Part shown: piece after piece, positions 1-8,206 of the stretch
Layout of the letters: each line of letters starts with the position of its first letter
Position numbering within the stretch: position 1 is the first letter of the stretch
Assembly: GCF_030363035.1 (NCBI RefSeq)
Contig: NZ_JAUCMN010000012.1
Span: 33,503-97,502 of the forward strand
Direction of reading: 5' to 3'
DNA: 64,000 nucleotides
From: Curtobacterium caseinilyticum
GTDB taxonomy: Bacteria > Actinomycetota > Actinomycetes > Actinomycetales > Microbacteriaceae
Translations under genes and position numbers: made by a program
The notes under the pieces: generated by a model
What the model was told of the DNA's origin: nothing
What the model saw: the letters and a program-made list of their open reading frames with translations, nothing else
The model's database searches: none

Positions 1-630
1 CGGCAGCGCCTGTCCGAGGTCGAGGGTCGCCGGCTCCGGCAGCGCCTCGGTCGGGGTCGTGTCCGTGACGAGCACGCCGCCGGAGTCACTGACGAGCCCG
101 GACGCGGCGACGGACCGCCCCGTGGCGACCGAGGTCGCGACCTGGTTCACGGCGCCCGCCGACCCCGCGGGCAGTCCGACGCCGAGGCCGGTCAGGTCGA
201 GCCCGAGCACGTCGCCGAGCGCACCGACGTCGAGCGGGTTGCCGTAGGCGGCCGTCGTCTCCGTGCGGGTGATCTCCGGCGCCGTCGCCGGGCTGACCGT
301 GGAGCCCTGGGTGCCGGTCTTCGTCACGTCGAGCCCGCGCACGGACGCGACACCGTCGAGGTCCTGGCCGGCCAGCGTCCCGCCGAGGAACCGGCTGGTC
401 GATCGAGCGGTGTAGTCGACGTCCTCGCCGCACGCGAACGACGAGGTGCCCACCGCACCGTCGCCGTGAACCCACTCGTGGTCCTGCCAGGACGCGGTCG
501 ACGGGGTGACGACCGGCACGGTGACGGCCACCACGGCGGCGACCACCGTGGTGACGGCCACCACGACCGTGCTCCGGCCGCCGGGCGGTCGTCGCACCGC
601 GGCGCTCCCCCGCCACGTCGCCGGGGTCAC
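1..630 (-). CDS. SipW-dependent-type exported protein (3' end outside window)
   Basis: About 210 residues are visible and the gene runs off the left edge. It opens with an Arg-rich stretch, a hydrophobic segment of Val/Ala/Thr (about residues 22-42), then TASWQDHEWV and a Gly/Val run. That W-x(3)-EWV pattern after the hydrophobic core resembles the alternate signal region of the RER_14450/TasA-like exported proteins, and the same pattern occurs in the protein at 2062-2739. The GTG start at 628-630 overlaps the TGA of the upstream gene (GTGA), so translation is probably coupled. Last visible gene of the four-gene operon; inferred to be a substrate of the signal peptidase at 1478-2065. Function otherwise unknown. 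Confidence 0.7.
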   Translation of the reverse strand, partial: MTPATWRGSAAVRRPPGGRSTVVVAVTTVVAAVVAVTVPVVTPSTASWQDHEWVHGDGAVGTSSFACGEDVDYTARSTSRFLGGTLAGQDLDGVASVRGLDVTKTGTQGSTVSPATAPEITRTETTAAYGNPLDVGALGDVLGLDLTGLGVGLPAGSAGAVNQVATSVATGRSVAASGLVSDSGGVLVTDTTPTEALPEPATLDLGQALP

Positions 631-1481
631 CGGGGGTCTCCCGGCAGCTCCGGGGAGGGCCGCTGGGGCCGTCCCGTGGCGGACCGCCGCAGCCGCACTG
701 CGACGCCGGTGAGCACGAGCGCTGCCGCCAGGAGCACCGGTGCGGCGAACCCGGCGCCGGTGCTCGCGAGCAACCCCGCGCCGGACGTCGGCGCCCGCCC
801 CACCGGGTCCGAGTGCGGGCCCGGGTCCGGCTCCGCCGCCTCCGGGTGGCCGTCGATCGGCTCGTCGGCGCTCGCGGTCACCCCGAGCCCGACGGTCGCG
901 GTGAGCCCCATGAGGTCGTCGTCGGCAGCGGCACGCGCCGAGTCGGCGATCGCGAGCTCGACGAGCAGCCACGTCTCGCCGTCGGCGTCGGGGTCGACCA
1001 CCGGCACGGGCACGGCGTCGACGCTGCGCGGGGTGCTCGGATCGGCGGAGACGACCGCGTCGCCGGGGATGCTGCCGCCCTCGCAGATCGGCGTCGCGTC
1101 GAGGCCCTGCCAGGGTTCCTCGCACGCCGACACGGTGAGCCGGAGCCCGTCCGGGTGCTCGACGAGCGCGCCGTCCCGGTGCAGCTGCACGGTGGTCCGG
1201 ATCGGCTCGTCGCGATCGACGACCGTGTGCACCTGCCAGTACGCGGGGTGTCCGGGCTGCAGGTCGGGCACCGACAGGGACCGGGTCGACGTCTCGAGCA
1301 CCAGGCCGCCCGGGGCCCCGTTCTCGGGCACGGGGTACCAGGTGGTGGCCGCCGCGACCCCGCTGCCCACGACCCCGAGTGACCCGCAGACGGCTGCCCC
1401 GACGGCTGCGGCGATCGTCCCGCGCCGGAGAGCGCGCGCATGCCGGGGTCGTCGGCGTTGCCGGGTGCCGATCGCGGTCAC
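627..1481 (-). CDS. LPXTG-like wall-anchored surface protein
   Basis: 284 residues from a GTG that overlaps the preceding TGA (GTGA at 1478-1481). A basic N-terminus (RQRRRPRHARALRRG) and a hydrophobic segment ending VAAA form an export signal. The body is a soluble domain without recognised motifs. The C-terminus has LASTG (about 238-242), a hydrophobic helix and an Arg-rich tail (RLRRS), the layout of a sortase-anchored protein of the LAxTG type common in actinobacteria. No sortase gene lies in the window. Co-transcription with the SipW-like peptidase suggests that all these products are assembled on the surface together. A longer start upstream is open but would run into the peptidase gene. 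Confidence 0.75.
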   Translation of the reverse strand: MTAIGTRQRRRPRHARALRRGTIAAAVGAAVCGSLGVVGSGVAAATTWYPVPENGAPGGLVLETSTRSLSVPDLQPGHPAYWQVHTVVDRDEPIRTTVQLHRDGALVEHPDGLRLTVSACEEPWQGLDATPICEGGSIPGDAVVSADPSTPRSVDAVPVPVVDPDADGETWLLVELAIADSARAAADDDLMGLTATVGLGVTASADEPIDGHPEAAEPDPGPHSDPVGRAPTSGAGLLASTGAGFAAPVLLAAALVLTGVAVRLRRSATGRPQRPSPELPGDPR

Positions 1482-2065
1482 GCGCGCCCTCGTTCCACGT
1501 CCGGGTCCTCGACGGAGCGCCTCGGCGGCCAGCAGGACCAGACGACGAGCAACCCGACGACCGCCACCACCAGCCCGCGAGCTGCCGGGGCGGAGGACCA
1601 CTGCAGGACCCTGCCGAGCCCGGGTGCGGACGCGACCGTCCGCCCGACCTCGCGGACGACCGAGGGGTCACGGTCGACCGTGTCGTTCGCATCGCCCTGC
1701 AGCGTGAGCGACCGTGCGGCCGGGTCGCCGTCGACCCGCTCCACCGTGACGACCCGGTGCGTCACGGGCAGCGTCGCACCCGGCCGCGGCACGGTGACCA
1801 CGTCGCCCGGCCGGACGTCGGCGGCGGCCGCCCGCTCGGACACCACCACGGAACCCGCCGGGATCGTCGGGCTCATCGACCCGGTGGTGACGACGACCAG
1901 GGACAGCCCGGCGGCCGCTGCGATCACGAACCAGCCGACGCAGAGCACACCGACGACACCGGCCAGCCCGACGACGACCGCTCGCACCCGGTGCAGCACG
2001 GTCCGTCGCCCCGTCGCGGGCACCACAGCGAGCGGCCGGACGACAGCGTGCGCCCCGCCGGTCAC
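1478..2065 (-). CDS. SipW-like (S26B) signal peptidase I
   Basis: 195 residues with membrane segments near 28-60 and 160-180. The catalytic serine region is TTGSMSPTIPAG (Ser63). A histidine in VTHRVV (His103) stands where bacterial-type enzymes have lysine, and GDAND (about 124-128) is the conserved acidic box. This Ser-His arrangement marks the ER/SipW branch of S26. The enzyme presumably cleaves the alternate signal peptides of the proteins encoded on either side. GTG start overlaps the TGA of 2062-2739 and its own TGA overlaps the next GTG, so the operon is translationally coupled on both sides. Confidence 0.88.
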   Translation of the reverse strand: MTGGAHAVVRPLAVVPATGRRTVLHRVRAVVVGLAGVVGVLCVGWFVIAAAAGLSLVVVTTGSMSPTIPAGSVVVSERAAAADVRPGDVVTVPRPGATLPVTHRVVTVERVDGDPAARSLTLQGDANDTVDRDPSVVREVGRTVASAPGLGRVLQWSSAPAARGLVVAVVGLLVVWSCWPPRRSVEDPDVERGRA

Positions 2066-2739
2066 CTCGACTCGGCCGCGAACTCCCAGGCCGGCGCGGC
2101 GGTCCGGCCCTGGAGGGCGTCGAGCGCGACACCGGCCGGCAGCGCGGGTGTGGCGGGCAGCGAGACCTCGAAGCAGTAGGCCTGCTCGGAAGCGCCGTCC
2201 GCGGCGAGCGCCTGCGCAATCGTCGCGTCCGAGGTCGCGAGCGGACCGCTCACGATCGTGGATCCCGCGGTGAACGAGCCGGCACCGCAGGTCGCACCGA
2301 CCGCGGTGGTCGCGACCCGGACCTGCAACGCGTCCCAGAGCAGGTCGCCCGCGTCCACGACCGGGATGCCGGCGGCGCGGACGGCACGCTGCACCTCGAC
2401 GTCGCCCGCGATCGATCCGGTGACGGTCCGGAGGGACACCCCGGCGTACGTCGCATCACCCGGCGAGAGCGCGATCGCGTCCGCGGTGAAGGTCATCGCC
2501 TGGCCGGGGTCCTGCTCGGACTGGGTCCAGTCGCCCGGCAGGCCGGTGACGTTCTGTTCGACCTCGAACGTCGATGTCCCGACCGCGGGGTCCCCGTCGG
2601 CGGTCCCGCCGAACACCCACTCGGTGTCCGTCCACGAGGCGAGGGTGTACCCGAGCCCGCCGACCACGAGGGCCCCGCCGGCCGCGAAGGCCGCGATCCT
2701 GGTGCGCCGTGAAGTGGGCGCGTTCGACTGTCCTGACAT
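2062..2739 (-). CDS. Alternate signal-mediated exported protein (RER_14450-like)
   Basis: 225 residues. The ATG at 2739 is chosen because AGGAG lies 6 nt upstream; a longer start at 2760 lacks this. Basic head (SRRTRI), hydrophobic core, then LGYTLASWTDTEWV, the hallmark of SipW-dependent substrates in actinobacteria. The mature part has a repeated-strand feel with Cys pairs near the C-terminus and ends PAWEFAAES. First gene of the operon 2739 to beyond 1, so probably the most highly expressed subunit. By analogy to TasA it could be a fibre or matrix protein; that is inference. Confidence 0.75.
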   Translation of the reverse strand: MSGQSNAPTSRRTRIAAFAAGGALVVGGLGYTLASWTDTEWVFGGTADGDPAVGTSTFEVEQNVTGLPGDWTQSEQDPGQAMTFTADAIALSPGDATYAGVSLRTVTGSIAGDVEVQRAVRAAGIPVVDAGDLLWDALQVRVATTAVGATCGAGSFTAGSTIVSGPLATSDATIAQALAADGASEQAYCFEVSLPATPALPAGVALDALQGRTAAPAWEFAAESR

Positions 2740-2818
2740 CGTTGCTCCTGATCCGTGCACGCGGACGCCGGTGGTTGCTCGGTCCGACGGCGCGGGAGCT
2801 GGTGAGGAGCCCGGCGGC

Positions 2819-2844
2819 GGATGTCCGCTGTTCTGCCGACATCC
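2819..2844. promoter_or_regulatory. Dyad upstream of the SipW-type operon
   Basis: Inverted arms GGATGTC (2819-2825) and GACATCC (2838-2844), separated by 12 bp, lie about 80 bp before the first gene of the operon. Position and geometry would suit an operator; no adjacent regulator gene is visible. Confidence 0.3.
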
Positions 2845-2934
2845 TGACGGAGCGGGCGCATCCGAGCAACCCTTCCCGAGGATCCCTCGCGCCTTCCGTA
2901 CGAAGCGCGACGAGCACGGACGAGACCGGGACGC

Positions 2935-2982
2935 GACGGACGGGAGGCGCGGTGCCAGCTCGCACCGCGCCTCCCGTCCGTC
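2935..2982. terminator. Long GC-rich palindrome, member of dispersed family
   Basis: Arms GACGGACGGGAGGCGCGGTGC and its complement with a 6-nt loop. It sits just after the stop of the MFS gene at 3013 and upstream of the SipW-type operon, so it probably terminates the transporter mRNA. Close relatives occur at 7072, 9573, 10561, 37556 and 55550. Confidence 0.6.
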
Positions 2983-3012
2983 AGGTGGTCACCACCCGCC
3001 CGGGGTGACGCC

Positions 3013-4581
3013 TCAGACGGAGGCCTCCGTGTGCCGCACCTTCCCGACCACGACGTCGACGATGCCCGCGACGAGCGCCGCCGCGACGAACACCAGGGAC
3101 ACCCCGAGCCCGAGCGGCAGGCCCTGGGCGTAGTCGCCCTTCGAGCTCGCGAGTGTCGAGTAGAAGACGCTGCCGACGGCGGCGATCCCGATCGCGGAGC
3201 CGACGCGCGCGCCGACCTGGATGAGCCCGCCGGCCGAACCGCCCTGCTCCACCGGGACCTCCGAGAGCGTGAGCGTCTGGTTCGGCGAGATGGTCAGTCC
3301 CGAACCGATGCCGCCGACCAGGAGCGGCAGCACCAGCCACCAGCCGAGGTCCGGTCCGTAGTGGTTCGCGACGACCCAGATGACACCACCGAGTCCGATC
3401 AGGACCAGCACCGTGCCGACGACGATGAGCTGCCGACCGAAGCGGTGCACGACACGTCCACCGATCGTCGAGGCGATGCCGGAGCCGATCGCGAACGGCA
3501 CGGACGCCAGCCCGGCGAGCAGTGCGGAGTACTGCAGACCGGACTGCAGCGCGAGCGTCAGGACGAAGAACAGCGGGGTGAAGCCGGCGAAGTAGACCGT
3601 CGCCAGGCCCACACCGAGCGAGAACGACCGACGGCGGAACAGCCGCAGGTCGACGACCGGCTCCTTGCTGCGGCCGTAGTGGCGCTCCCACAGCACGAAC
3701 AGGACGGCGAACACGACCGCGGCGACGACCAGCCACCACTTCGCGTTGCTCTTCCACTCCTCCGACTGCACGAACGGCAGCAGCAGCGCGACCACCGCCG
3801 CACCGAGCAGGACGATGCCGACGGGATCGAAGTCGTGCTTCCGGCCGCGCTCGGCCTTCGCGGCCGCCGGTAGGTAGCGGAAGGCCAGGAGGATCGTGAC
3901 GAGTCCGACGGGCAGGTTCACGAAGAAGACGAAGCGCCAGCCGTTCTCGGTGCCGAAGGCGGTGATGAGCAGGCCGCCGACGAGCGGGCCGATGGCGGTG
4001 GCGATGCCGACCGTCGCGCCGAAGAGCCCGAAGGCCGTGCCGCGCTCCTTGCCGCGGAAGAGCTGCTGGATGAGGGCGGTGACCTGCGGGGTGAGCAGAC
4101 CGCCCGCGAAGCCCTGGACGAGACGGGCGATCACCAGGACCAGGCCGTTCGGCGCGAAGCCGCAGAGGGCGCTCGCGACGGTGAACAGTCCGACACCGAT
4201 GACGAACATGCGCCGGCGACCGGAGGCGTCACCGAGGCGTCCGCCCGGCACGAGGAGCAGGCCGAACGCCAGGGCGTACCCCGAGAGGATCCACTGCACG
4301 GCCTCGGGGGTCGCACCGGGCAGGCCGCTCGAGATGGACTGGAGCGCGACGTTGACGATCGACACGTCGAGCAGGACGATGCCGCCGCCGAGCAGGCAGA
4401 TGACGAGGGCCTTCCAGCGGTTCGGGTCCGGCTCGTCGCCGCCCTGCTGCTCGGGGTGCCGTTGCTCCCGCTCTGCCTGCTCCGTCTCGGGATGCTCGGC
4501 GGTGGCGGCGTGGTGCGCAGCGTGGTGCGCGACGGTGGGAGCCGCATCGGGCTCGACGGGTTTGCGGTGTTCAGCTGCCAT
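3013..4581 (-). CDS. DHA2-family MFS drug exporter (EmrB/QacA type)
   Basis: 522 residues. A hydrophilic N-tail (1-53) with His/Glu clusters (AHHAAHHAA) precedes about 14 membrane segments, the DHA2 count. Motif A appears as GRLGDASGRRR after TM2, and TM1 carries the typical LDVSIVNVAL. DHA2 members export drugs, dyes or other toxic compounds by proton antiport; the substrate here cannot be read. Divergent from the HIT gene across 81 bp. A TAGCGT hexamer on the minus strand 9 nt before the ATG could be its -10. The His-rich tail is not a standard feature of the family and might bind metal. Confidence 0.85.
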   Translation of the reverse strand: MAAEHRKPVEPDAAPTVAHHAAHHAATAEHPETEQAEREQRHPEQQGGDEPDPNRWKALVICLLGGGIVLLDVSIVNVALQSISSGLPGATPEAVQWILSGYALAFGLLLVPGGRLGDASGRRRMFVIGVGLFTVASALCGFAPNGLVLVIARLVQGFAGGLLTPQVTALIQQLFRGKERGTAFGLFGATVGIATAIGPLVGGLLITAFGTENGWRFVFFVNLPVGLVTILLAFRYLPAAAKAERGRKHDFDPVGIVLLGAAVVALLLPFVQSEEWKSNAKWWLVVAAVVFAVLFVLWERHYGRSKEPVVDLRLFRRRSFSLGVGLATVYFAGFTPLFFVLTLALQSGLQYSALLAGLASVPFAIGSGIASTIGGRVVHRFGRQLIVVGTVLVLIGLGGVIWVVANHYGPDLGWWLVLPLLVGGIGSGLTISPNQTLTLSEVPVEQGGSAGGLIQVGARVGSAIGIAAVGSVFYSTLASSKGDYAQGLPLGLGVSLVFVAAALVAGIVDVVVGKVRHTEASV

Positions 4582-4662
4582 GACGATCCCACGCTAGGCC
4601 GGGCCCGCCACGGCATCCGCAGGATGCGCGGTCCTTGTCCCCCGCTGCTCCAGACTGGGGCG

Positions 4663-5079
4663 ATGGACACGTGCCCGTTCTGCAGCATCATCGACGGCAG
4701 CGCACCGGCGACCTGGGTCGAGCGCGAGGAGCACGCGGTCGCCTTCGCACCCCTGGCCGACTCCGCACTGGCTCCCGGGCACACCCTCGTCGTGCCCGTC
4801 GAGCACACCGCCGACCTGCTCAGCGCCGACCCGACCTCGCTCGCCGCGTGCACCGCCCTCGCGCGCCGGGTCGCCCGCGCCATGCGGGGTGCGCTCGACG
4901 CGACCGGCACCGTCCTGCTGCAGGCCTCGGGCACGGACGCCGGGCAGAGCGTGCCGCACCTGCACTTCCACGTCGTGCCGTGCTGGTCGGACGACGGCAC
5001 GACGCACTGGCCGGAGCCACCGTCCGCGCACGTGTTCGACGGGGACCCCCACGCGGCCCTCGCCGAGATGTTCGAGTAG
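4663..5079 (+). CDS. HIT-family nucleotide hydrolase/transferase
   Basis: 138 residues. N-terminal CPFC (4-7) and the histidine triad PHLHFHVV (His99, His101, His103). HIT proteins hydrolyse or transfer nucleotide alpha-phosphate groups, for example on AMP-lysine or AMP-NH2 conjugates. The ATG is picked because CAGACT lies 6 nt upstream, the leaderless pattern of this genome; in-frame starts further up would invade the divergent transporter. Confidence 0.88.
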   Translation: MDTCPFCSIIDGSAPATWVEREEHAVAFAPLADSALAPGHTLVVPVEHTADLLSADPTSLAACTALARRVARAMRGALDATGTVLLQASGTDAGQSVPHLHFHVVPCWSDDGTTHWPEPPSAHVFDGDPHAALAEMFE

Positions 5080-5187
5080 CCCGTCACCGGATGTCATCCC
5101 GGAGGAGCACGACGGTCCTCCTCTGAGCCGATCCCGCCGGTGGCCCCGGTCCGCTGTGATCGAGAGCACCACCACGAAAGGCCCGAC

Positions 5188-5616
5188 ATGCCCCGCACCA
5201 CCACGACCGTCCTGACCGCAGGCGCGCTCGCGCTCGCCACGGTCACCCTGACCGGCTGCTCCGCCCTCGGCGACGCAGCGCACGACCGGGTCACCTCCGA
5301 GGCATCGACCCGCGCCGACCTGCGGTCCGCACCGGCCTGGCTCCCCGACGACGCGACGGCGATCACGTCCGTTTCCGGCACGGGCGGCAAGGAGTCCGAC
5401 ACGACGCCGACGACGCTGGTCTTCACGAGCCGCGACGGCGTCACCGCCGACGGCTGCACGACGACGCCGCGGAAGTCCGCGCCCACCATGGACGTCGACG
5501 GCGCCCCCGACGTGTACGCGGCGACCTCCGTCCTGCAGTGCGGCGGCTGGTCGATGACCTCGGCGGGATCCCGCTGGGTGGCGTGGACGCCGAACCCGGG
5601 CGACGGCGGGTCCTGA
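5188..5616 (+). CDS. Small lipoprotein of unknown function
   Basis: 142 residues. Signal peptide with lipobox LTGC (Cys about residue 26), then a soluble domain with three further Cys residues, consistent with extracytoplasmic disulfides. ATG is preceded by AAAGG. Not recognised as a named family. It is followed after 2 nt by the FtsX-type permease, so the two are probably co-transcribed. Confidence 0.7.
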   Translation: MPRTTTTVLTAGALALATVTLTGCSALGDAAHDRVTSEASTRADLRSAPAWLPDDATAITSVSGTGGKESDTTPTTLVFTSRDGVTADGCTTTPRKSAPTMDVDGAPDVYAATSVLQCGGWSMTSAGSRWVAWTPNPGDGGS

Positions 5617-5618
5617 GC

Positions 5619-7052
5619 GTGTCCCGTCACCGCGGGCGGCGTCGACGAGGTGACCACCGCCTCCCCTTCCGGGTGCTCGTCGAGGACCGCGCCACCGTCT
5701 CCGTCGCCGCACTGTCCGCCGGACTCGGCGCCCTGGTGGTGACCGGTGCCGACGCGGCACGGCGGATCGTCGAACTCGGTGCCCGCACCGGTTCGAGCGC
5801 CACGGTCGCCCTGATCCTGCCGGTCGTCGCGTGGGTGTTCATCGGGGTGGCGCTCTACGTCAGCGCCGTCGTCGCGTCGAACACCTGCGCGACGGTCATC
5901 GCCGGTCAGACCCGGTCGTTGGCCCTGCAGCGCGTGCTCGGTGCCACCGGCACCCACCTGCGGTGGCAGGTCACCCGCACCGGCATGGTCAGCGGGCTCG
6001 TCGGCGCGGTCGTCGGCACCGTCGCCGGCGCCCTGGTCGCCGACGCCGGGCTCGCCGTCGCCGCTGCGCTCGGGTCGCTCCCGCCCCTCGGTCTCCTCGC
6101 CCCGCCTGCGCTGGTGCCGATCGGGTTGCTCGTCGCCGCGATCACCACGGCCGCGTTCCGCATCGGTTCACGCGCCGTCCTCGGCATCCCGCCCCTGCGC
6201 GCCCTGGACGCCGGCATCGAAGCGCCGCCCGGAGCGTCCCGCTCCGTGGGACGCGCCGTCACGGCCGGCGCCCTCTTCGTGGTCGGCGGCGCGGGCCTCG
6301 GCGTCGCCGTCGTCCTCGGGGCGTCGACCGTCGACGCGCTGCTCCTCGCCGTGGCGTGCGGTGCGCTGTCGTTCACGGGCGTCGTCGTCGCGTCACCGGT
6401 GCTCCTGCCCGCCGTCCTCCGCCTGGTCGCGGCCGCGTCGGCGCGCTCCGTCGTGCCCGCGATGGCCGCCCGCAACTCGCTCCGCGCGCCGAAGCGGACC
6501 GCCCGTACGACCGTCGGGCTGCTCATCGCCGTCACGCTCATGGCCACGTTCTCGGTCGGGTTCGCGACCTACGCGGCGATGCTCCAGCAGCAGGCCGCCG
6601 ACGACCCGGAGTACTACCGGGGCATCCAGGAGCAGTTCGACCAGTTGGCCGTGATGTTCACCGGGCTCGTCGGCGCGGCCGGGGTCATCGCCGCCGCCGG
6701 TGTCGTCGCCGTGACCGCGCTGACGATCGCGCAGCGGAGCCGTGAACTCGGACTGCTGCGGGTCGTCGGCGCGACCCGAGGGCAGGTCCGGGCGCTCGTG
6801 CTGGTCGAGACCGCGATCACGATCGCCGTGGCCGTCGTGCTCGGGGTCCTGCTCGGCACCGCCTACGGCTGGGCGGGGGCGTACACGCTGCTCGGCGCGA
6901 CGAAGGGCGCGACGCTCACCGCGCCCGTGGTGCCCGGTCGGCTCCTGGTCGTCGTCCTGGTCGGGGCATCGGCCACCGGGCTCGCCGCGGCGCTCGGGCC
7001 TGCGGCCCGGGCCGTGCGCGCGGCACCGGTGGCGGCGCTGCGGTACGAGTAG
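5619..7052 (+). CDS. FtsX-like ABC transporter permease without an adjacent ATPase
   Basis: About 477 residues if started at GTG 5619; GTG 5673 is an alternative. Two copies of the FtsX-type helix set are recognisable: VVAWVFIGVALYVSAVVASN...RSLALQRVLGATGTHLRWQV, and near the C-terminus VVAVTALTIAQRSRELGLLRVVGATRGQVRALV. The (L)RxxGAT coupling-helix motif appears in both. The extracytoplasmic domains are very short, so this is a reduced permease. No ATP-binding subunit lies near, so it either borrows one or is a relic of a fuller locus. Starts 2 nt after the lipoprotein stop. Confidence 0.75.
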   Translation: MSRHRGRRRRGDHRLPFRVLVEDRATVSVAALSAGLGALVVTGADAARRIVELGARTGSSATVALILPVVAWVFIGVALYVSAVVASNTCATVIAGQTRSLALQRVLGATGTHLRWQVTRTGMVSGLVGAVVGTVAGALVADAGLAVAAALGSLPPLGLLAPPALVPIGLLVAAITTAAFRIGSRAVLGIPPLRALDAGIEAPPGASRSVGRAVTAGALFVVGGAGLGVAVVLGASTVDALLLAVACGALSFTGVVVASPVLLPAVLRLVAAASARSVVPAMAARNSLRAPKRTARTTVGLLIAVTLMATFSVGFATYAAMLQQQAADDPEYYRGIQEQFDQLAVMFTGLVGAAGVIAAAGVVAVTALTIAQRSRELGLLRVVGATRGQVRALVLVETAITIAVAVVLGVLLGTAYGWAGAYTLLGATKGATLTAPVVPGRLLVVVLVGASATGLAAALGPAARAVRAAPVAALRYE

Positions 7053-7071
7053 CCGGCCGGCTCAGCCGGAC

Positions 7072-7116
7072 GCGGACGGGAGGCACGGGGCGGGCTCGCA
7101 GCGCGCCTCCCGTCCG
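7072..7116. terminator. GC-rich inverted repeat between convergent genes
   Basis: Arms GCGGACGGGAGGC and GCCTCCCGTCCGC with an imperfect centre. It lies between the permease (+) and the gene at 7153 (-), so it could serve both. Diverged member of the family best seen at 10561. Confidence 0.55.
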
Positions 7117-7152
7117 CACACGGTCGGCTGATCGACGCCCACCGACGGTGCG

Positions 7153-7551
7153 CTAGAACCAGCGCAGCAGGAGCTGCTCGACGACGTTCCGCGCGACGCC
7201 GAGCGGACCGGGGGCCGGCTCACCTGAGTCCCGCCCGACCGCCCGGAGGAGCGCGTCCTGCGCGGCCCGGTGGTCGCGGCGCTCGTCGCCGGCGTAGGAC
7301 TCCGGTGGGTCGGTGCGCGCCGCACTGACGGCCTCGAGACGTGCGACGCCGTACCGGAAGCCGACCGGACGTGGTGCGGACTCGATCAGGGCGACGACGC
7401 GTTCGTGGGAGTACGTGTCGGCGCACCCGGCGGCCCGACGGACGAGATCCGTCAGACCCCGCAGTCCCGCCTCGGACGACACCGACCGCACCTGCACGAT
7501 GCGCGCCCGACTGCAGAGGTCGTACAGCAGGCCCTCGTCGACCACGGTCAT
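7153..7551 (-). CDS. Hypothetical protein
   Basis: 132 residues, starting at an ATG that overlaps the TGA of the upstream DUF1801 gene (ATGA), so translation is likely coupled. Mostly helical-looking, with an Arg/Glu-rich middle (YAGDERRDHRAAQ) and no membrane segment. I do not recognise the family. Stable pairing with the DUF1801 gene suggests a related role. Confidence 0.6.
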   Translation of the reverse strand: MTVVDEGLLYDLCSRARIVQVRSVSSEAGLRGLTDLVRRAAGCADTYSHERVVALIESAPRPVGFRYGVARLEAVSAARTDPPESYAGDERRDHRAAQDALLRAVGRDSGEPAPGPLGVARNVVEQLLLRWF

Positions 7552-7997
7552 CCGGCGGTCGCCCCACCGGTGCCCGCAGCCCGGCGGACGAGGTCGCGGA
7601 GCCGTCCCTCGACGTCGTCGGTCCACTCGACGACCGCGAACGAGGTGGCCCACATCGCGCCGTCGTCCAGCGCTGCGTCCTCCTGGAACCCGATCGTGGC
7701 GTACCGCGACCCGAACTTCGACGCCGGCTGCACGAACGTCACGACCTTGCCGTCCCGGGCGTACGAGGGGAATCCGTACCAGGTCTTCGGATCGAGGTCG
7801 GGCGCGACCTCCGTCACCAGGACGTGGAACCGCGAGGCGAGGGTCTGGTCGAAGCCGGTGAGCTGCTCGATGGCGGTGGTGCAGGCCTCGCGTTCGGCCT
7901 CGCGCTTCGCCGCTCCCTTCAGCCCTCGCGTCGCCCGACGCTCGTCGGCCGCCTGCTGCATCGCTGCGCGCTCCGCCTCGCTGAACACGGTCGCCAT
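7548..7997 (-). CDS. DUF1801 (YdhG-like) domain protein
   Basis: 149 residues. The core PKTWYGFPSYARDGKVVTFVQPASKFG fits the DUF1801 fold (frataxin-like, YdhG/YdeI group), here preceded by a charged helix rich in Ala/Glu/Arg (residues 5-40). AAGGAG just upstream fixes the ATG at 7997. The family has been linked to iron handling in some bacteria, but the role here is unknown. First gene of a two-gene unit with 7153-7551. Confidence 0.75.
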   Translation of the reverse strand: MATVFSEAERAAMQQAADERRATRGLKGAAKREAEREACTTAIEQLTGFDQTLASRFHVLVTEVAPDLDPKTWYGFPSYARDGKVVTFVQPASKFGSRYATIGFQEDAALDDGAMWATSFAVVEWTDDVEGRLRDLVRRAAGTGGATAG

Positions 7998-8206
7998 CTC
8001 GACTCCTTCGTCACGGGTGGTGCTCACGCCCGCCCTCCGTCGGTCCGCGCGGCGCACGAACCCGTCCCGAGCATCATCGCGCACCAGCACCGAGGGCGTC
8101 GAGCGCACCGATGTCCACCTTCGTCGACCCCCGTCACCGGTCCTGTGGCTGCGATCGTGCTGCGCAGGCGGGCCAGCCCCGCACGACCACGACAGATCGG
8201 ATCCCC

